Assembly (NCBI GenBank): GCA_016285145.1
Contig: JAEEQE010000008.1
Span: forward strand, 1 to 64,000
Direction of reading: 5' to 3'
DNA length: 64,000 nucleotides
Origin: Bacteroidales bacterium
Lineage (GTDB): Bacteria > Bacteroidota > Bacteroidia > Bacteroidales > WCHB1-69
This document shows positions 40,472 to 48,900 of this stretch, one piece after another (positions within the stretch are counted from its first letter, which is position 1; each line of letters begins with the position of its first letter). The position numbers and the translations under genes are program-made. The notes beneath the pieces were generated by a model. The model was not told the DNA's origin, did not search any database, and saw only the letters and a list, made by a program, of their open reading frames with translations.

Positions 40472-42139
40472 ATGACAAAAAATCTTTTCCTAACCCTTTT
40501 AGCCGCTTGTATGTTCTTGTGTATCCATGCGCAAGATGCCCCGACCTGCTACCGCGTCAGCCTTACCGACAAGAACAACTCGCCCTATTCAGTGGACAAT
40601 CCTTCAGCGTTTCTGTCCGACCGGGCCATCGCCAAACGGCTCCGGTTCAACATACCTGTCACGGAGCAGGATTTGCCCATCAATCCACAATACATACAGC
40701 AAATCAAGGACTTAGACACCACCATCCGACTGCTTTGCGTTTCCAAATGGATGAACACCTTGACCATATACTGTCCTGACAGTACCCGACTGGAGGCCAT
40801 TGAAGCGTTACCGTTCGTGTCGTCCTTACTGCCCGTGGCCGCCTATCACTTTGAGGATACCGTCTCGGAGCAGCCCGCCACACCTCCCTTCGACAAATCA
40901 TCGTTGGTTTACAATCCGTTGCGGGACTCCATTGGATTTTATGATTATGGTGCCGGCTATGGCCAGATTGCATTGCACAACGGCCATTTGCTGCATCAGG
41001 CGGGCTTCACCGGCGAGGGTATGCTCATCGCCGTCTTCGATGCCGGCTGGGACTTTGTGGACTCCAGCTACTTTTTCCGCCGCTTCTTCGACGAAGGCCA
41101 GCTGTTAGGCACCCGTGACCTGATGCCTTATACCGACTACGTTTTCAAGGGCCACTCGCACGGCACCCTCGTCACCTCCGCCATGGCCTGCGAAGATGAG
41201 GGAACCCTTGTTGGCACCGCCCCCAAGGCCAACTACTTCCTGATTCGCTCGGAAGACCCTCTGTTCGAGCAGCTTATCGAGGAGGATTATTGGGCGCAGG
41301 CCGCTGAGATCGCCGACAGCATCGGGGCCGATGTCATCAACTCCTCGTTGGGATACACCACCTTTCCCGACTTCCCACAAGGCAACTATACCTACAGCGA
41401 CATGGATGGCAATACCAGCATTGCCTCCCGGGCGGCCTCTCTGTTAGGAGAGAAGGGCATCATCGCCTGCATCAGCGCCGGCAATGACGGGGATAATCCG
41501 TGGCACTATATCAGCCATCCTTGTGATGCCACCAACGTGTTGGCTGTGGGCGCCGCCGACATATACGGCAACATCGCGCCGTTTTCCTCCCGCGGGCCCT
41601 CATCTGACGGACGAGTGAAGCCCGACATCACCTCCTGCGGGGTGGAAACCGCCTGCATCTGGCCGGGTGACTGGCAAGGCAACGGCAACGGCACCAGCCT
41701 CGCCGCCCCCGTGGCCACTGGACTTTGCGCCTGTCTGTGGCAAGCTCTTCCCAGCGCCACCGCCACCCAAGTGATGCAGTACGTGCGTGAAAGTGCCTCC
41801 TGCTACCAACAGCCCAACGACTCCCTCGGCTACGGCATCCCCGACTTCTTCGCCGCCTACACCGCTCACGCCTCCGATGCCATTGGCACTTACAAACCGA
41901 CAACATTGCAGGTCTTCCCCAACCCCTGCACCGATTTCTTCCAGATCCCGAATCCCCAGCAGGACATCACCCGCGTGGAGCTCTTCTCCATCACCGGGAG
42001 ACTGGTGGCCACGCACACCAACCCGTCACAGCTGATCATCACAATTCCCGTTCAAAACCTTCCCGACGGCATCTATATCGGCAAGGTGCATCACCGCAAC
42101 GGCCAGACAAAATCATTCAAGATACTCACCACGCGGTAA
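40472..42139 (+). CDS. S8 subtilisin-family protease with T9SS sorting domain
   Basis: The 555-residue protease has a signal peptide (about 1-20), a propeptide-like N-terminal region and an S8 domain with D190 (LIAVFDAGWD), H230 (GHSHGTLV), N338 (SAGNDG) and S409 (NGTSLAAP). A type A sorting domain covers about 479-555 (LQVFPNPCTDFF through DGIYIGKVHH to ILTTR), directing export by the type IX system. It resembles the protease at 7634-9904 in the catalytic region but has a sorting domain instead of the barrel-like end. The NlpC/P60 gene lies 10 bp upstream, which suggests joint expression. Confidence 0.93.
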   Translation: MTKNLFLTLLAACMFLCIHAQDAPTCYRVSLTDKNNSPYSVDNPSAFLSDRAIAKRLRFNIPVTEQDLPINPQYIQQIKDLDTTIRLLCVSKWMNTLTIYCPDSTRLEAIEALPFVSSLLPVAAYHFEDTVSEQPATPPFDKSSLVYNPLRDSIGFYDYGAGYGQIALHNGHLLHQAGFTGEGMLIAVFDAGWDFVDSSYFFRRFFDEGQLLGTRDLMPYTDYVFKGHSHGTLVTSAMACEDEGTLVGTAPKANYFLIRSEDPLFEQLIEEDYWAQAAEIADSIGADVINSSLGYTTFPDFPQGNYTYSDMDGNTSIASRAASLLGEKGIIACISAGNDGDNPWHYISHPCDATNVLAVGAADIYGNIAPFSSRGPSSDGRVKPDITSCGVETACIWPGDWQGNGNGTSLAAPVATGLCACLWQALPSATATQVMQYVRESASCYQQPNDSLGYGIPDFFAAYTAHASDAIGTYKPTTLQVFPNPCTDFFQIPNPQQDITRVELFSITGRLVATHTNPSQLIITIPVQNLPDGIYIGKVHHRNGQTKSFKILTTR

Positions 42140-42180
42140 CCTACCTTATTCATAGTTGATATCTGCTTGAGATGGCTTTT

Positions 42181-42243
42181 AGCTATTGGCCTTTGGCTAT
42201 TGGCTATGGAATATTCGCAAAAGCCAATGGCTAATGGCCAAAG
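42181..42243. repeat. Degenerate TTGGC-type inverted repeat
   Basis: A left part of ATTGGCCTTTGGCTATTGGC character (42185-42204) faces a right part AGCCAATGGCTAATGGCC (42222-42239) that is roughly its reverse complement. It uses the same short TTGGCC words found at 45731-45822 and 63017-63056. Confidence 0.5.
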
Positions 42244-42320
42244 CAAAAGACACAGTTGTTTGAATAATAGGAGAGAATAATCAAGGCTACTTCTTTTCTT
42301 CCACCTCGCCAATTATTATC

Positions 42321-42412
42321 GCCAAATTCGGGAACAAATTTCGGCCAACTTCGTTAATGAAAATTGGCCAATCTCGGTAATAAAAATCAGCCAATCTCGG
42401 TAATGGATTTCC
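42321..42412. repeat. Tandem array of four 23-bp repeats
   Basis: Units start with GCCAA at 42321, 42344, 42367 and 42390 (exact 23-bp spacing). Consensus: GCCAA then TCTCGGTAAT and an A-rich tail. Units 3 and 4 are most alike. They occupy the leader region of comF. Confidence 0.75.
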
Positions 42413-42524
42413 GCAACTCCTGTCTTTGTGTATAAATCCATCCGAACAATTCCAATAAGATTTTATTTAAAAATTTTATAATCTTAATATAATAAACATC
42501 CACAACCTCCGTTCTTCTTTCACG

Positions 42525-43220
42525 ATGAACATACGGATATTGGACAATATTATCTCCCTTTTCTACCCACGGCTGTGTGCCGCCTGCGGGAACGCGCTCC
42601 AGCAGCATGAGCAGGAAATCTGCCTGCCCTGCATGTTGCATCTGCCGGAAACCAACTATCATTTGGACCACGACAATCCGCTGCGGGAGATTTTTGCGGG
42701 TCGGGTGAAGGTGGAGGAGGTGGCTGCCCTCCTGTTTTATAAGAAAGGGAACCGCGTACAACATATTTTACATCATTTAAAATACAATGGAAAGAAGGAG
42801 ATTGGGGCTTATTTGGGCGAATACTACGGAAAAAAACTGAAAGACGAGCCACGCTTTCAGGATATTGACGGCATCATCCCTATTCCACTGCATCCTAAGA
42901 AGTTGCGCAAGCGCGGCTACAACCAGAGCGAGTGGATCGCCAACGGCCTTGCCTGCGGCATGGGACGCGAGGTATGGACGGACGTGCTCGTGCGCACGCA
43001 ATTCACGGACACGCAGACGCGCAAAAGCCGCTTCAGCCGGTGGGAGAACGTCAAGGAGGTGTTTGCCGTGCAACATCCGGAGAAGATCGAGGGAAAACAC
43101 CTGCTGGTCTGCGACGATGTGCTGACCACCGGTGCCACAATGGAAGCCGCCATTCATCAGTTAGAGAGCGTTAACGGGGTGAGGGTCAGCGTGGTGACGT
43201 TAGCCACCGCACACAATTGA
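42525..43220 (+). CDS. ComF-family phosphoribosyltransferase-like protein
   Basis: The 231-residue protein has an N-terminal zinc-ribbon (CAACGN..CLPCM, four cysteines) and a phosphoribosyltransferase domain with the PRPP motif VCDDVLTTGATM near residue 190-203. ComF homologues are linked to DNA uptake and recombination in some bacteria and are of uncertain function in Bacteroidota. It is followed after 52 bp by a PfkB kinase with its own -7 box, so it may be monocistronic. Confidence 0.9.
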   Translation: MNIRILDNIISLFYPRLCAACGNALQQHEQEICLPCMLHLPETNYHLDHDNPLREIFAGRVKVEEVAALLFYKKGNRVQHILHHLKYNGKKEIGAYLGEYYGKKLKDEPRFQDIDGIIPIPLHPKKLRKRGYNQSEWIANGLACGMGREVWTDVLVRTQFTDTQTRKSRFSRWENVKEVFAVQHPEKIEGKHLLVCDDVLTTGATMEAAIHQLESVNGVRVSVVTLATAHN

Positions 43221-43229
43221 TTTTTGTTC

Positions 43230-43237
43230 TATCTTTG
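43230..43237 (+). promoter_or_regulatory. -7 box of the PfkB kinase gene
   Basis: TATCTTTG, 36 bp before the ATG at 43273. Confidence 0.5.
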
Positions 43238-43272
43238 CAACGTTTTTCTAACGATAATAAAACATTTAAAAA

Positions 43273-44244
43273 ATGAAGAAAATATTAGGCATCGGCAACG
43301 CCCTCGTGGATATCCTGGTCCACATTGAAAACGACAACATCTTATCACAAAACCAGTTGGACAAAGGCGGGATGGTCATGATTGATGCAGACCGCAAGCG
43401 GCAGCTGCACGAGCAGATCGGGCACATGGAGCAGTCGTGCGCCACGGGCGGTTCCACCTCCAACACCATCCACGGCATCGCCCGTTTGGGAGCGCCGGCA
43501 GGCTATATCGGCAAGATCGGACGTGACCCGATGGGGCAGTTCTTCCGCAGCGAGATGGAACGCTTCGGCGTGACCCCGCACCTCATCGAATCGGACGTGG
43601 ACACGGGCATCGCCACCACCTTCATCTCCACCGACGCGGAGCGCACCTTCGCCACCTACCTCGGCGCCGCCGCCATGATGACTCCCGACGAACTCGACCC
43701 AGCCGTATTCGAACAGTACGACTGCATCCATGTGGAGGGATACCTCATCTTCAACCACGACCTCATCCTCAAAATCTGCCAGATTGCCAAGGAAAAGGGA
43801 CTCCAAATCTCCATGGACATGGCCAGTTACAACATCATCGAGGCCAATTACGACTTTGTGAAGATGCTGCTCACCGACTATGTGGACATCATCTTCGCCA
43901 ACGAGGAGGAGGCGAAAGCCTTTACAGGCAAAGAGGGCATAGACGCACTGAACGTGCTGTCCGAATACTGCCCCACCGCCATCGTCAAGGTGGGGAAAGA
44001 GGGTTCCTTCATCAAGATGGATGGAAAAACCACCAAGGTGGGCGTCATTCCGGTGAAGGCGGTGGACACCACCGGCGCTGGCGACATCTACGCCTCCGGC
44101 ATCCTGTACGGCCTCATGAACGGCTATACCCCGGAGCAGGCCGGCGAGTTGGCCGCATACTTGGCCGGACACGTGATTGAATACGTGGGAGCCAAGCTGC
44201 CGGACAATGTGTGGACCGCCGTACACGAAAAATTCTTCAAATAG
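43273..44244 (+). CDS. PfkB-family carbohydrate/adenosine kinase
   Basis: The 323-residue kinase has the ribokinase-like fold, with the N-terminal GxGNALVDI, the GGSTSNTIHGIARLG sequence and the catalytic DTTGAGD near residue 262. The family phosphorylates adenosine, sugars or nucleosides. The N-terminal part (ILGIGNALVDILVHIEND) resembles the Bacteroidota adenosine kinase group, but substrate specificity is not certain. Promoter at 43230-43237. It is followed by a convergent tRNA gene with its own terminator. Confidence 0.92.
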   Translation: MKKILGIGNALVDILVHIENDNILSQNQLDKGGMVMIDADRKRQLHEQIGHMEQSCATGGSTSNTIHGIARLGAPAGYIGKIGRDPMGQFFRSEMERFGVTPHLIESDVDTGIATTFISTDAERTFATYLGAAAMMTPDELDPAVFEQYDCIHVEGYLIFNHDLILKICQIAKEKGLQISMDMASYNIIEANYDFVKMLLTDYVDIIFANEEEAKAFTGKEGIDALNVLSEYCPTAIVKVGKEGSFIKMDGKTTKVGVIPVKAVDTTGAGDIYASGILYGLMNGYTPEQAGELAAYLAGHVIEYVGAKLPDNVWTAVHEKFFK

Positions 44245-44262
44245 GAAATTTTCACAACAAAA

Positions 44263-44284
44263 AAGGGACACTTTCGCGTCCCTT
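44263..44284 (-). terminator. Terminator of tRNA-Thr
   Basis: The stem AAGGGAC / GTCCCTT with an 8-base loop is followed on the minus strand by T6; it lies 3 bp past the tRNA 3' end. Confidence 0.8.
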
Positions 44285-44287
44285 CTG

Positions 44288-44360
<73 letters not shown>

Positions 44361-44375
44361 TTGTTTTTGAGGCTG

Positions 44376-44383
44376 CAAAAATA
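44376..44383 (-). promoter_or_regulatory. -7 box of tRNA-Thr
   Basis: Minus-strand TATTTTTG, 15 bp before the tRNA 5' end. It also lies upstream of the M64 peptidase gene on the other strand. Confidence 0.5.
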
Positions 44384-44412
44384 GAAAAAAAATTGATACA
44401 AACACTTTTAAA

Positions 44413-45696
44413 ATGAAAAAAATATTCTGCACCCTACTGGCATACGTTTTCTGCCTTGGTGTGACCTCTGCCCAGGACTTCAACACCTACTTCACAGACA
44501 GAACGTTACGAATCAACTACCTCCATATCGGAAACGGCACGGAGGAGTCGTTGGAAATAGACCATTACACGGCTGGCGGCATCTGGAGCGGCACACGTGC
44601 CTACCTCATCGAGCCGAACAACTACGGAGACCTTACGCTGGAAGTGTTCGATTCCCTCTCCAACAAGCTGATTTACAGTCGGAGCTACTCCAACCTTTTC
44701 ATCGAATACCGCACAACGGAACGTGGCAAAACGGAAATCGATTCCATGGAGGAATGCGTCAACATGCCTTTCCCGAAGAACACGGTGCGTCTCAAGTTCA
44801 CCAGCTTCGACCGCAACCGCAAGCCGACCACCCTTTCCATTTCCTATTTCAATCCCAAAACTACGGAATGCACCCCCGTTGTAAAGTATTACAAAACTTT
44901 GAACCTCCATGTCGGCAACAAGCCCTCCAAAGCCATTGACATCCTGTTCATCCCCGACGGGTACGCCCAGTCGGACAAGAAGTTACTGAAATACGACATG
45001 AAGCGCTTTGCCTCCTATGTGATGAATTGCTCCCCTTACAAAGAGATGAAGAAGAAGGTCAACATACGGGCCATCATGGGATTCTCGGAGGAGTCAGGCA
45101 TCACGCAGCCTCAAAACAACATTTACCGAAACACACTTTTGAACTGCACCTATAATGCGTTGGATTTGGACCGTTACCTGATGTGTCCCGGCGTTTGGAA
45201 TTTGCACGAGGTGGCCGATGACGCACCCTACGATGCCATTGTAATCATCTGTAACAGTGAAAAATATGGCGGTGGTGGCATCTACAATTTCTATTGTACG
45301 GTTTACAACCACGGCGAGTATCCCGATTATGTCATTGTACATGAGATGGGGCACCTGATTGGCGGTCTTGCCGATGAATACTACACTTCCGAGGTGTCGG
45401 TACAGGATTTCTACCCCGAGGGGGTGGAGCCAGTGGAACCGAATGTCACCACACTGGTAGATTTCAAATCGAAATGGCAGGACATGCTGCCCGCGGGAAC
45501 GCCCGTGCCCACGCCTCCGGCGAAAAAAAGCAGTCCAGAATATGACCAGCTCGGCGTGTTCGAGGGCGGCGGATATGCGGCCAAAGGCGTGTATCGTCCC
45601 GCCATGCACTGCACCATGCACCAAATCCGCTACGACGACTTCTGCCCGGTGTGCAAAAAGACGCTGGAAGATGTGCTGGAATATTATTCCAAGTAA
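44413..45696 (+). CDS. Secreted M64-family metallopeptidase
   Basis: The 427-residue protein has a signal peptide (1-20). The zinc-binding motif HEMGHLIGGLAD (310-321; H310, E311, H314, D321) is that of peptidase family M64 (IgA-peptidase type). The domain spans about 170-425, with a conserved DILFIPDGY start; the N-terminal 150 residues form a beta-domain usual in this family. There is no sorting domain, so it is periplasmic or released by another route. Cysteines near the C-terminus (CPVC) may form a disulphide. It is preceded by the tRNA and followed by repeat-rich DNA. Confidence 0.93.
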   Translation: MKKIFCTLLAYVFCLGVTSAQDFNTYFTDRTLRINYLHIGNGTEESLEIDHYTAGGIWSGTRAYLIEPNNYGDLTLEVFDSLSNKLIYSRSYSNLFIEYRTTERGKTEIDSMEECVNMPFPKNTVRLKFTSFDRNRKPTTLSISYFNPKTTECTPVVKYYKTLNLHVGNKPSKAIDILFIPDGYAQSDKKLLKYDMKRFASYVMNCSPYKEMKKKVNIRAIMGFSEESGITQPQNNIYRNTLLNCTYNALDLDRYLMCPGVWNLHEVADDAPYDAIVIICNSEKYGGGGIYNFYCTVYNHGEYPDYVIVHEMGHLIGGLADEYYTSEVSVQDFYPEGVEPVEPNVTTLVDFKSKWQDMLPAGTPVPTPPAKKSSPEYDQLGVFEGGGYAAKGVYRPAMHCTMHQIRYDDFCPVCKKTLEDVLEYYSK

Positions 45697-45730
45697 AAGA
45701 TTAGAGTTGAGAGTTTAGAGTTGAGAGATT

Positions 45731-45822
45731 AGCTATTGGCCGTTGGCCGTTGGAATTTGGGAATTAGAAATTGGGATTTGATATTGGCTTTTAGCTATTG
45801 GCCGTTGGCCGTTGGCTTTTGG
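45731..45822. repeat. TTGGCC/GTTGGCC heptad cluster
   Basis: Two blocks of the form ATTGGCCGTTGGCCGTTGG (45735-45753 and 45798-45815) surround related variants. The same words recur at 42181-42243 and 63017-63056. Confidence 0.55.
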
Positions 45823-45824
45823 AC

Positions 45825-45884
45825 TTTGTGTTAATGCCTGAATAAGGTTGACCGTTGGTCACTATTCACTATTCACTGATCACT
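45825..45884. repeat. 60-bp direct repeat, left copy
   Basis: Identical to 63055-63114 except one base (G at 45857 versus T). Contains TGAATAAGGTTGACCGTT and an ATTCACT tandem. It flanks the left side of the two giant genes. Confidence 0.85.
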
Positions 45885-45925
45885 GGTCTTAGTTCCTTAA
45901 CCCCTTACTTTAACGCTTCAACGAA

Positions 45926-45959
45926 AAAGGAGCCGACACCTTCCAGCATCGACTCCTTT
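45926..45959 (-). terminator. Terminator of the 2651-aa T9SS gene
   Basis: The stem AAAGGAGCCGA / TCGACTCCTTT (45926-45936 with 45949-45959) is followed by a T-run on the minus strand. The sequence is close to that at 63308-63341. Confidence 0.8.
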
Positions 45960-45986
45960 GATTTTATTCACGTATTCTGCGTGTGC

Positions 45987-48900
45987 CTATTTCTTCACGA
46001 AACTCTTCGTCACCACGCCCTTCTCGGTGCTGATGCGCACGAAATACATGCCGGCAGAGAGCTCCCTCACATCCAACTCAACCGTATTGGCATTCACTTC
46101 CACCGTTTTCAACAACTTGCCATAGACATCATACACCTGAACATTGTTCATTGTAAACTGTTCATTGTAAATTGTCAATTGTCCGGAGGTCGGGTTCGGG
46201 AAGAGGCTGGTAGCCAGTTCGTAGTCGGTGATGCCATCGGCCAACGTGGTGAAATTGATCATGCCCGATGTCGCTGTCTGTCCATCAGTGCAATTCGCCA
46301 CCACATACACAGAATACGTCGTTTCCGGCAGCAGGCCCGTAAGCACATACGGGTGCTCGCTCACTGTAACGGTGGATTCCTGAGACACACCATTCTCCTT
46401 GTAATGGATAGTCCAAGAGGTGGCGGTGCCGTTCTCCGTCCAGTTCAGTTTCACGCTGTTCTTTGTCATCTCCGTGGCCGTCAGGTTGGTCGGCTCCTGG
46501 CATCCGGATGGCAAAGCCATCGTAGTGAACGTCAACTCGGCAGACCAGTCGCTGCTGGCATTGTCACCGCACACGGCCTTGACCGCCACCTTGTATTCGG
46601 TTGCCGGGTCAAGGTTGCTGAGCGTATAATGATTCGTGGCAACAGGTTGCTGATTCCAATTCGTTTCACTGGTTTTTCTATATTGTAAAATCCAGGAAAC
46701 CGCGTTATTGGCATCCCAAGAAAGTTCCACCGAAGAGGTTGTGATGGTGCCAGACGTCAGACCCGTAGGGGCCAGACAAGCATCTGCCTGCGGCGTGGTG
46801 AACGTGAGCGTGTTGCTCCATTCGCTACTCATGTTGCCACCGCAGAGGGCACGCACGCGAACTTCGTAGTTGGTTTCTGCCGTCAGGTTGGACAACACAC
46901 AGTTCGGTGCGCTGACATTCATCGTCTGCCACGTGGCATCCGATTGGGTCTTGTAGTTCACCTCCCATTGGCTGGCTCCATTAGGACTCCAGCTGATAGA
47001 AGCACTGTTGGCCGTCAAATTGGAGTATGCCAAGTTGGTGGGTTGGTCGCACACCACAATCGGACGCACGGCGATGTCGTCAACGCAGCAGCGGTACGCC
47101 AGCGTAGTGGATGTTGGGTAAGTGTTCACCCACTTGAAGGCGATGCGGGCACCCGCCGGCACATTAGTGACATTCTGGAACGTGACGGAATCTCTGGTTA
47201 TCGCCGTGACGGGTACAATATTGGCCACCGGTACGAACGTGCCGATATTGTACGGATCCGTCGTGTATCCGACCTCCAAACGCACGTATGTGGCATCGGC
47301 AGTACCCATACGTTTGGAGAAAGCAATGCTGATGTTGGACAATGACTCGTTGAATTCCGGCAACGCCACCAAGGTGGAATCCGTGGGATAAGCCTGCATC
47401 AACAGCGTGTTGGGCTCGCTGGAAGCGAATGCGTATGATGTGGAGGCCAGACGGGAAACCACGTGCGGCTGCCATGCGGAAGCCTCAAAGGTGCTGTAAC
47501 CGTGCCAGCAATCCGGAAGCACACCCTCTGTCTGATAGGTGGCATTTGTCGTAATGGCATCAAAGTTCTCAAGATAAGGCAGAGCTTGCGGAGCACACAC
47601 CGTTTGGGCTGTGACAGCATCCGAATATGCGCTACCGTCGCTTGCGGTACAGTTCGCCATCACGGCAAATTCATACGTCGTACCCGCTTGCAAACCGGTC
47701 ACCACATACGGGTGGGTTGTCACATTCGGGAGATAGGAATACGTGCTCGTGCCCGCTTCAGCGTAACGGATGGTGTAGCTGGCCGGCGAGTCATTCCACG
47801 GGTCGTTCCAATCCAACGTTGCCGAGTTGGCGGTCACCTGAGTCACCATCAAACCTTCCGGATCGAAACAAGACGGGATCTCTGACACCACAACATTGTC
47901 CACATAAACCGTGTTATAGGCAGGAGTCCGCGACAGGAAAGCAATAAAGTTTCCATTACCGCTGTACTGGCTGAACACCACGCGCTTGGGCTCAAAGATG
48001 CTGGGCAGAGGAGACGACACCGTATCCACAGGCACAAAGGTGCTCAGGTCATGCGGATCCGTCATTACACCTACTATCAGGAAATAGTCGGCAGAGGAGG
48101 CTTTATAGTCAAATTGTACCTGTAACGTGTTGATATTCCGGTTAAACGGAGGTGTCGTGGCCAACGAGTAAGTAGTGCTGCTGGAATAGAAATACAGTGC
48201 CGCACCCGATGTGATATACGGATAATTTGTGGTAGCCGAATAGGTATTTTCCCTCTCCCAACAATGCGGGAAAGCGGCAGATCCCGTTCCCTGATTTTCA
48301 AAATCTTGCACAAACGGCAGCGAGTCAATCGGCGTACAATCTGTGCGGAACGAGTAAACCTGGCTCCAAGCGCTGTTTTCGGTAGGGCTACAGATTGAGC
48401 GAGCATATACGTCATAGTTGGTGCCCGGGGTAAGACCGGTGATGGTGAGACTGTCTTCGTAAGCAATCACCGAGGTGGCACCCGCCACCAGCACATCAGG
48501 ACTGAAGCCTTCAGGACCGTAGGCCACTTCCCATTCGGTTTCACCACTGCCGTTACGCCATTTCAGGGAGGCCGAGGTCATGGTGATATCGGTGGCCGTG
48601 AGGTTGGCCGGCTTCACACAACCCGGAGCATACGTCACCGACAGGTTGTCGATATACAACGTGGCCGCCGTCTGTACGGAACGGATAGCGAGGAACTTGC
48701 CTGTTCCGACATACGAGGTGAATGGGATGTGGAACTCGTTCCACACCGTGGTGCGGGCATTGACCGTCTCTACATGCTCAAATGTACTCATATCCGACGG
48801 ATTGCTCATCACACCCACCTCAACAGAATAGTTGAGATTAGAGAATTTTCCGAAGAAATTCAATTGTAACACATTGATATTGGCATCAAATTCGGGCAGA

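Larger units (their letters stand above)
42140..42524. other. Intergenic region with degenerate repeats between S8 protease and comF
   Basis: This 385-bp gap holds a TTGGC-rich inverted cluster (42181-42243), a four-unit 23-bp tandem array (42321-42412) and an AT-rich promoter region just before comF. No gene or RNA recognised. Confidence 0.55.
45697..45986. other. Repeat-rich intergenic region downstream of M64 gene
   Basis: The region contains a GAGTTGAGAG-rich stretch (45700-45730), TTGGCC-type heptads (45731-45822), a 60-bp dispersed direct repeat (45825-45884), a TTAGTTCCTTAACCCC tail and the terminator of the giant gene (45926-45959). No gene seen. Confidence 0.6.

Noticed and set aside
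42321..42412. CRISPR array
   Set aside because: Units are directly abutting with no unique spacers, only four copies of 23 bp, and there are no cas genes.
42387..42764. 125-residue minus-strand frame across the comF upstream region
   Set aside because: It runs through the tandem repeats and antisense to comF, and no family is recognisable.
45697..45986. Mobile element (IS or transposon remnant)
   Set aside because: Repeats are short, low in complexity and lack terminal inverted repeats, target duplications or transposase fragments.
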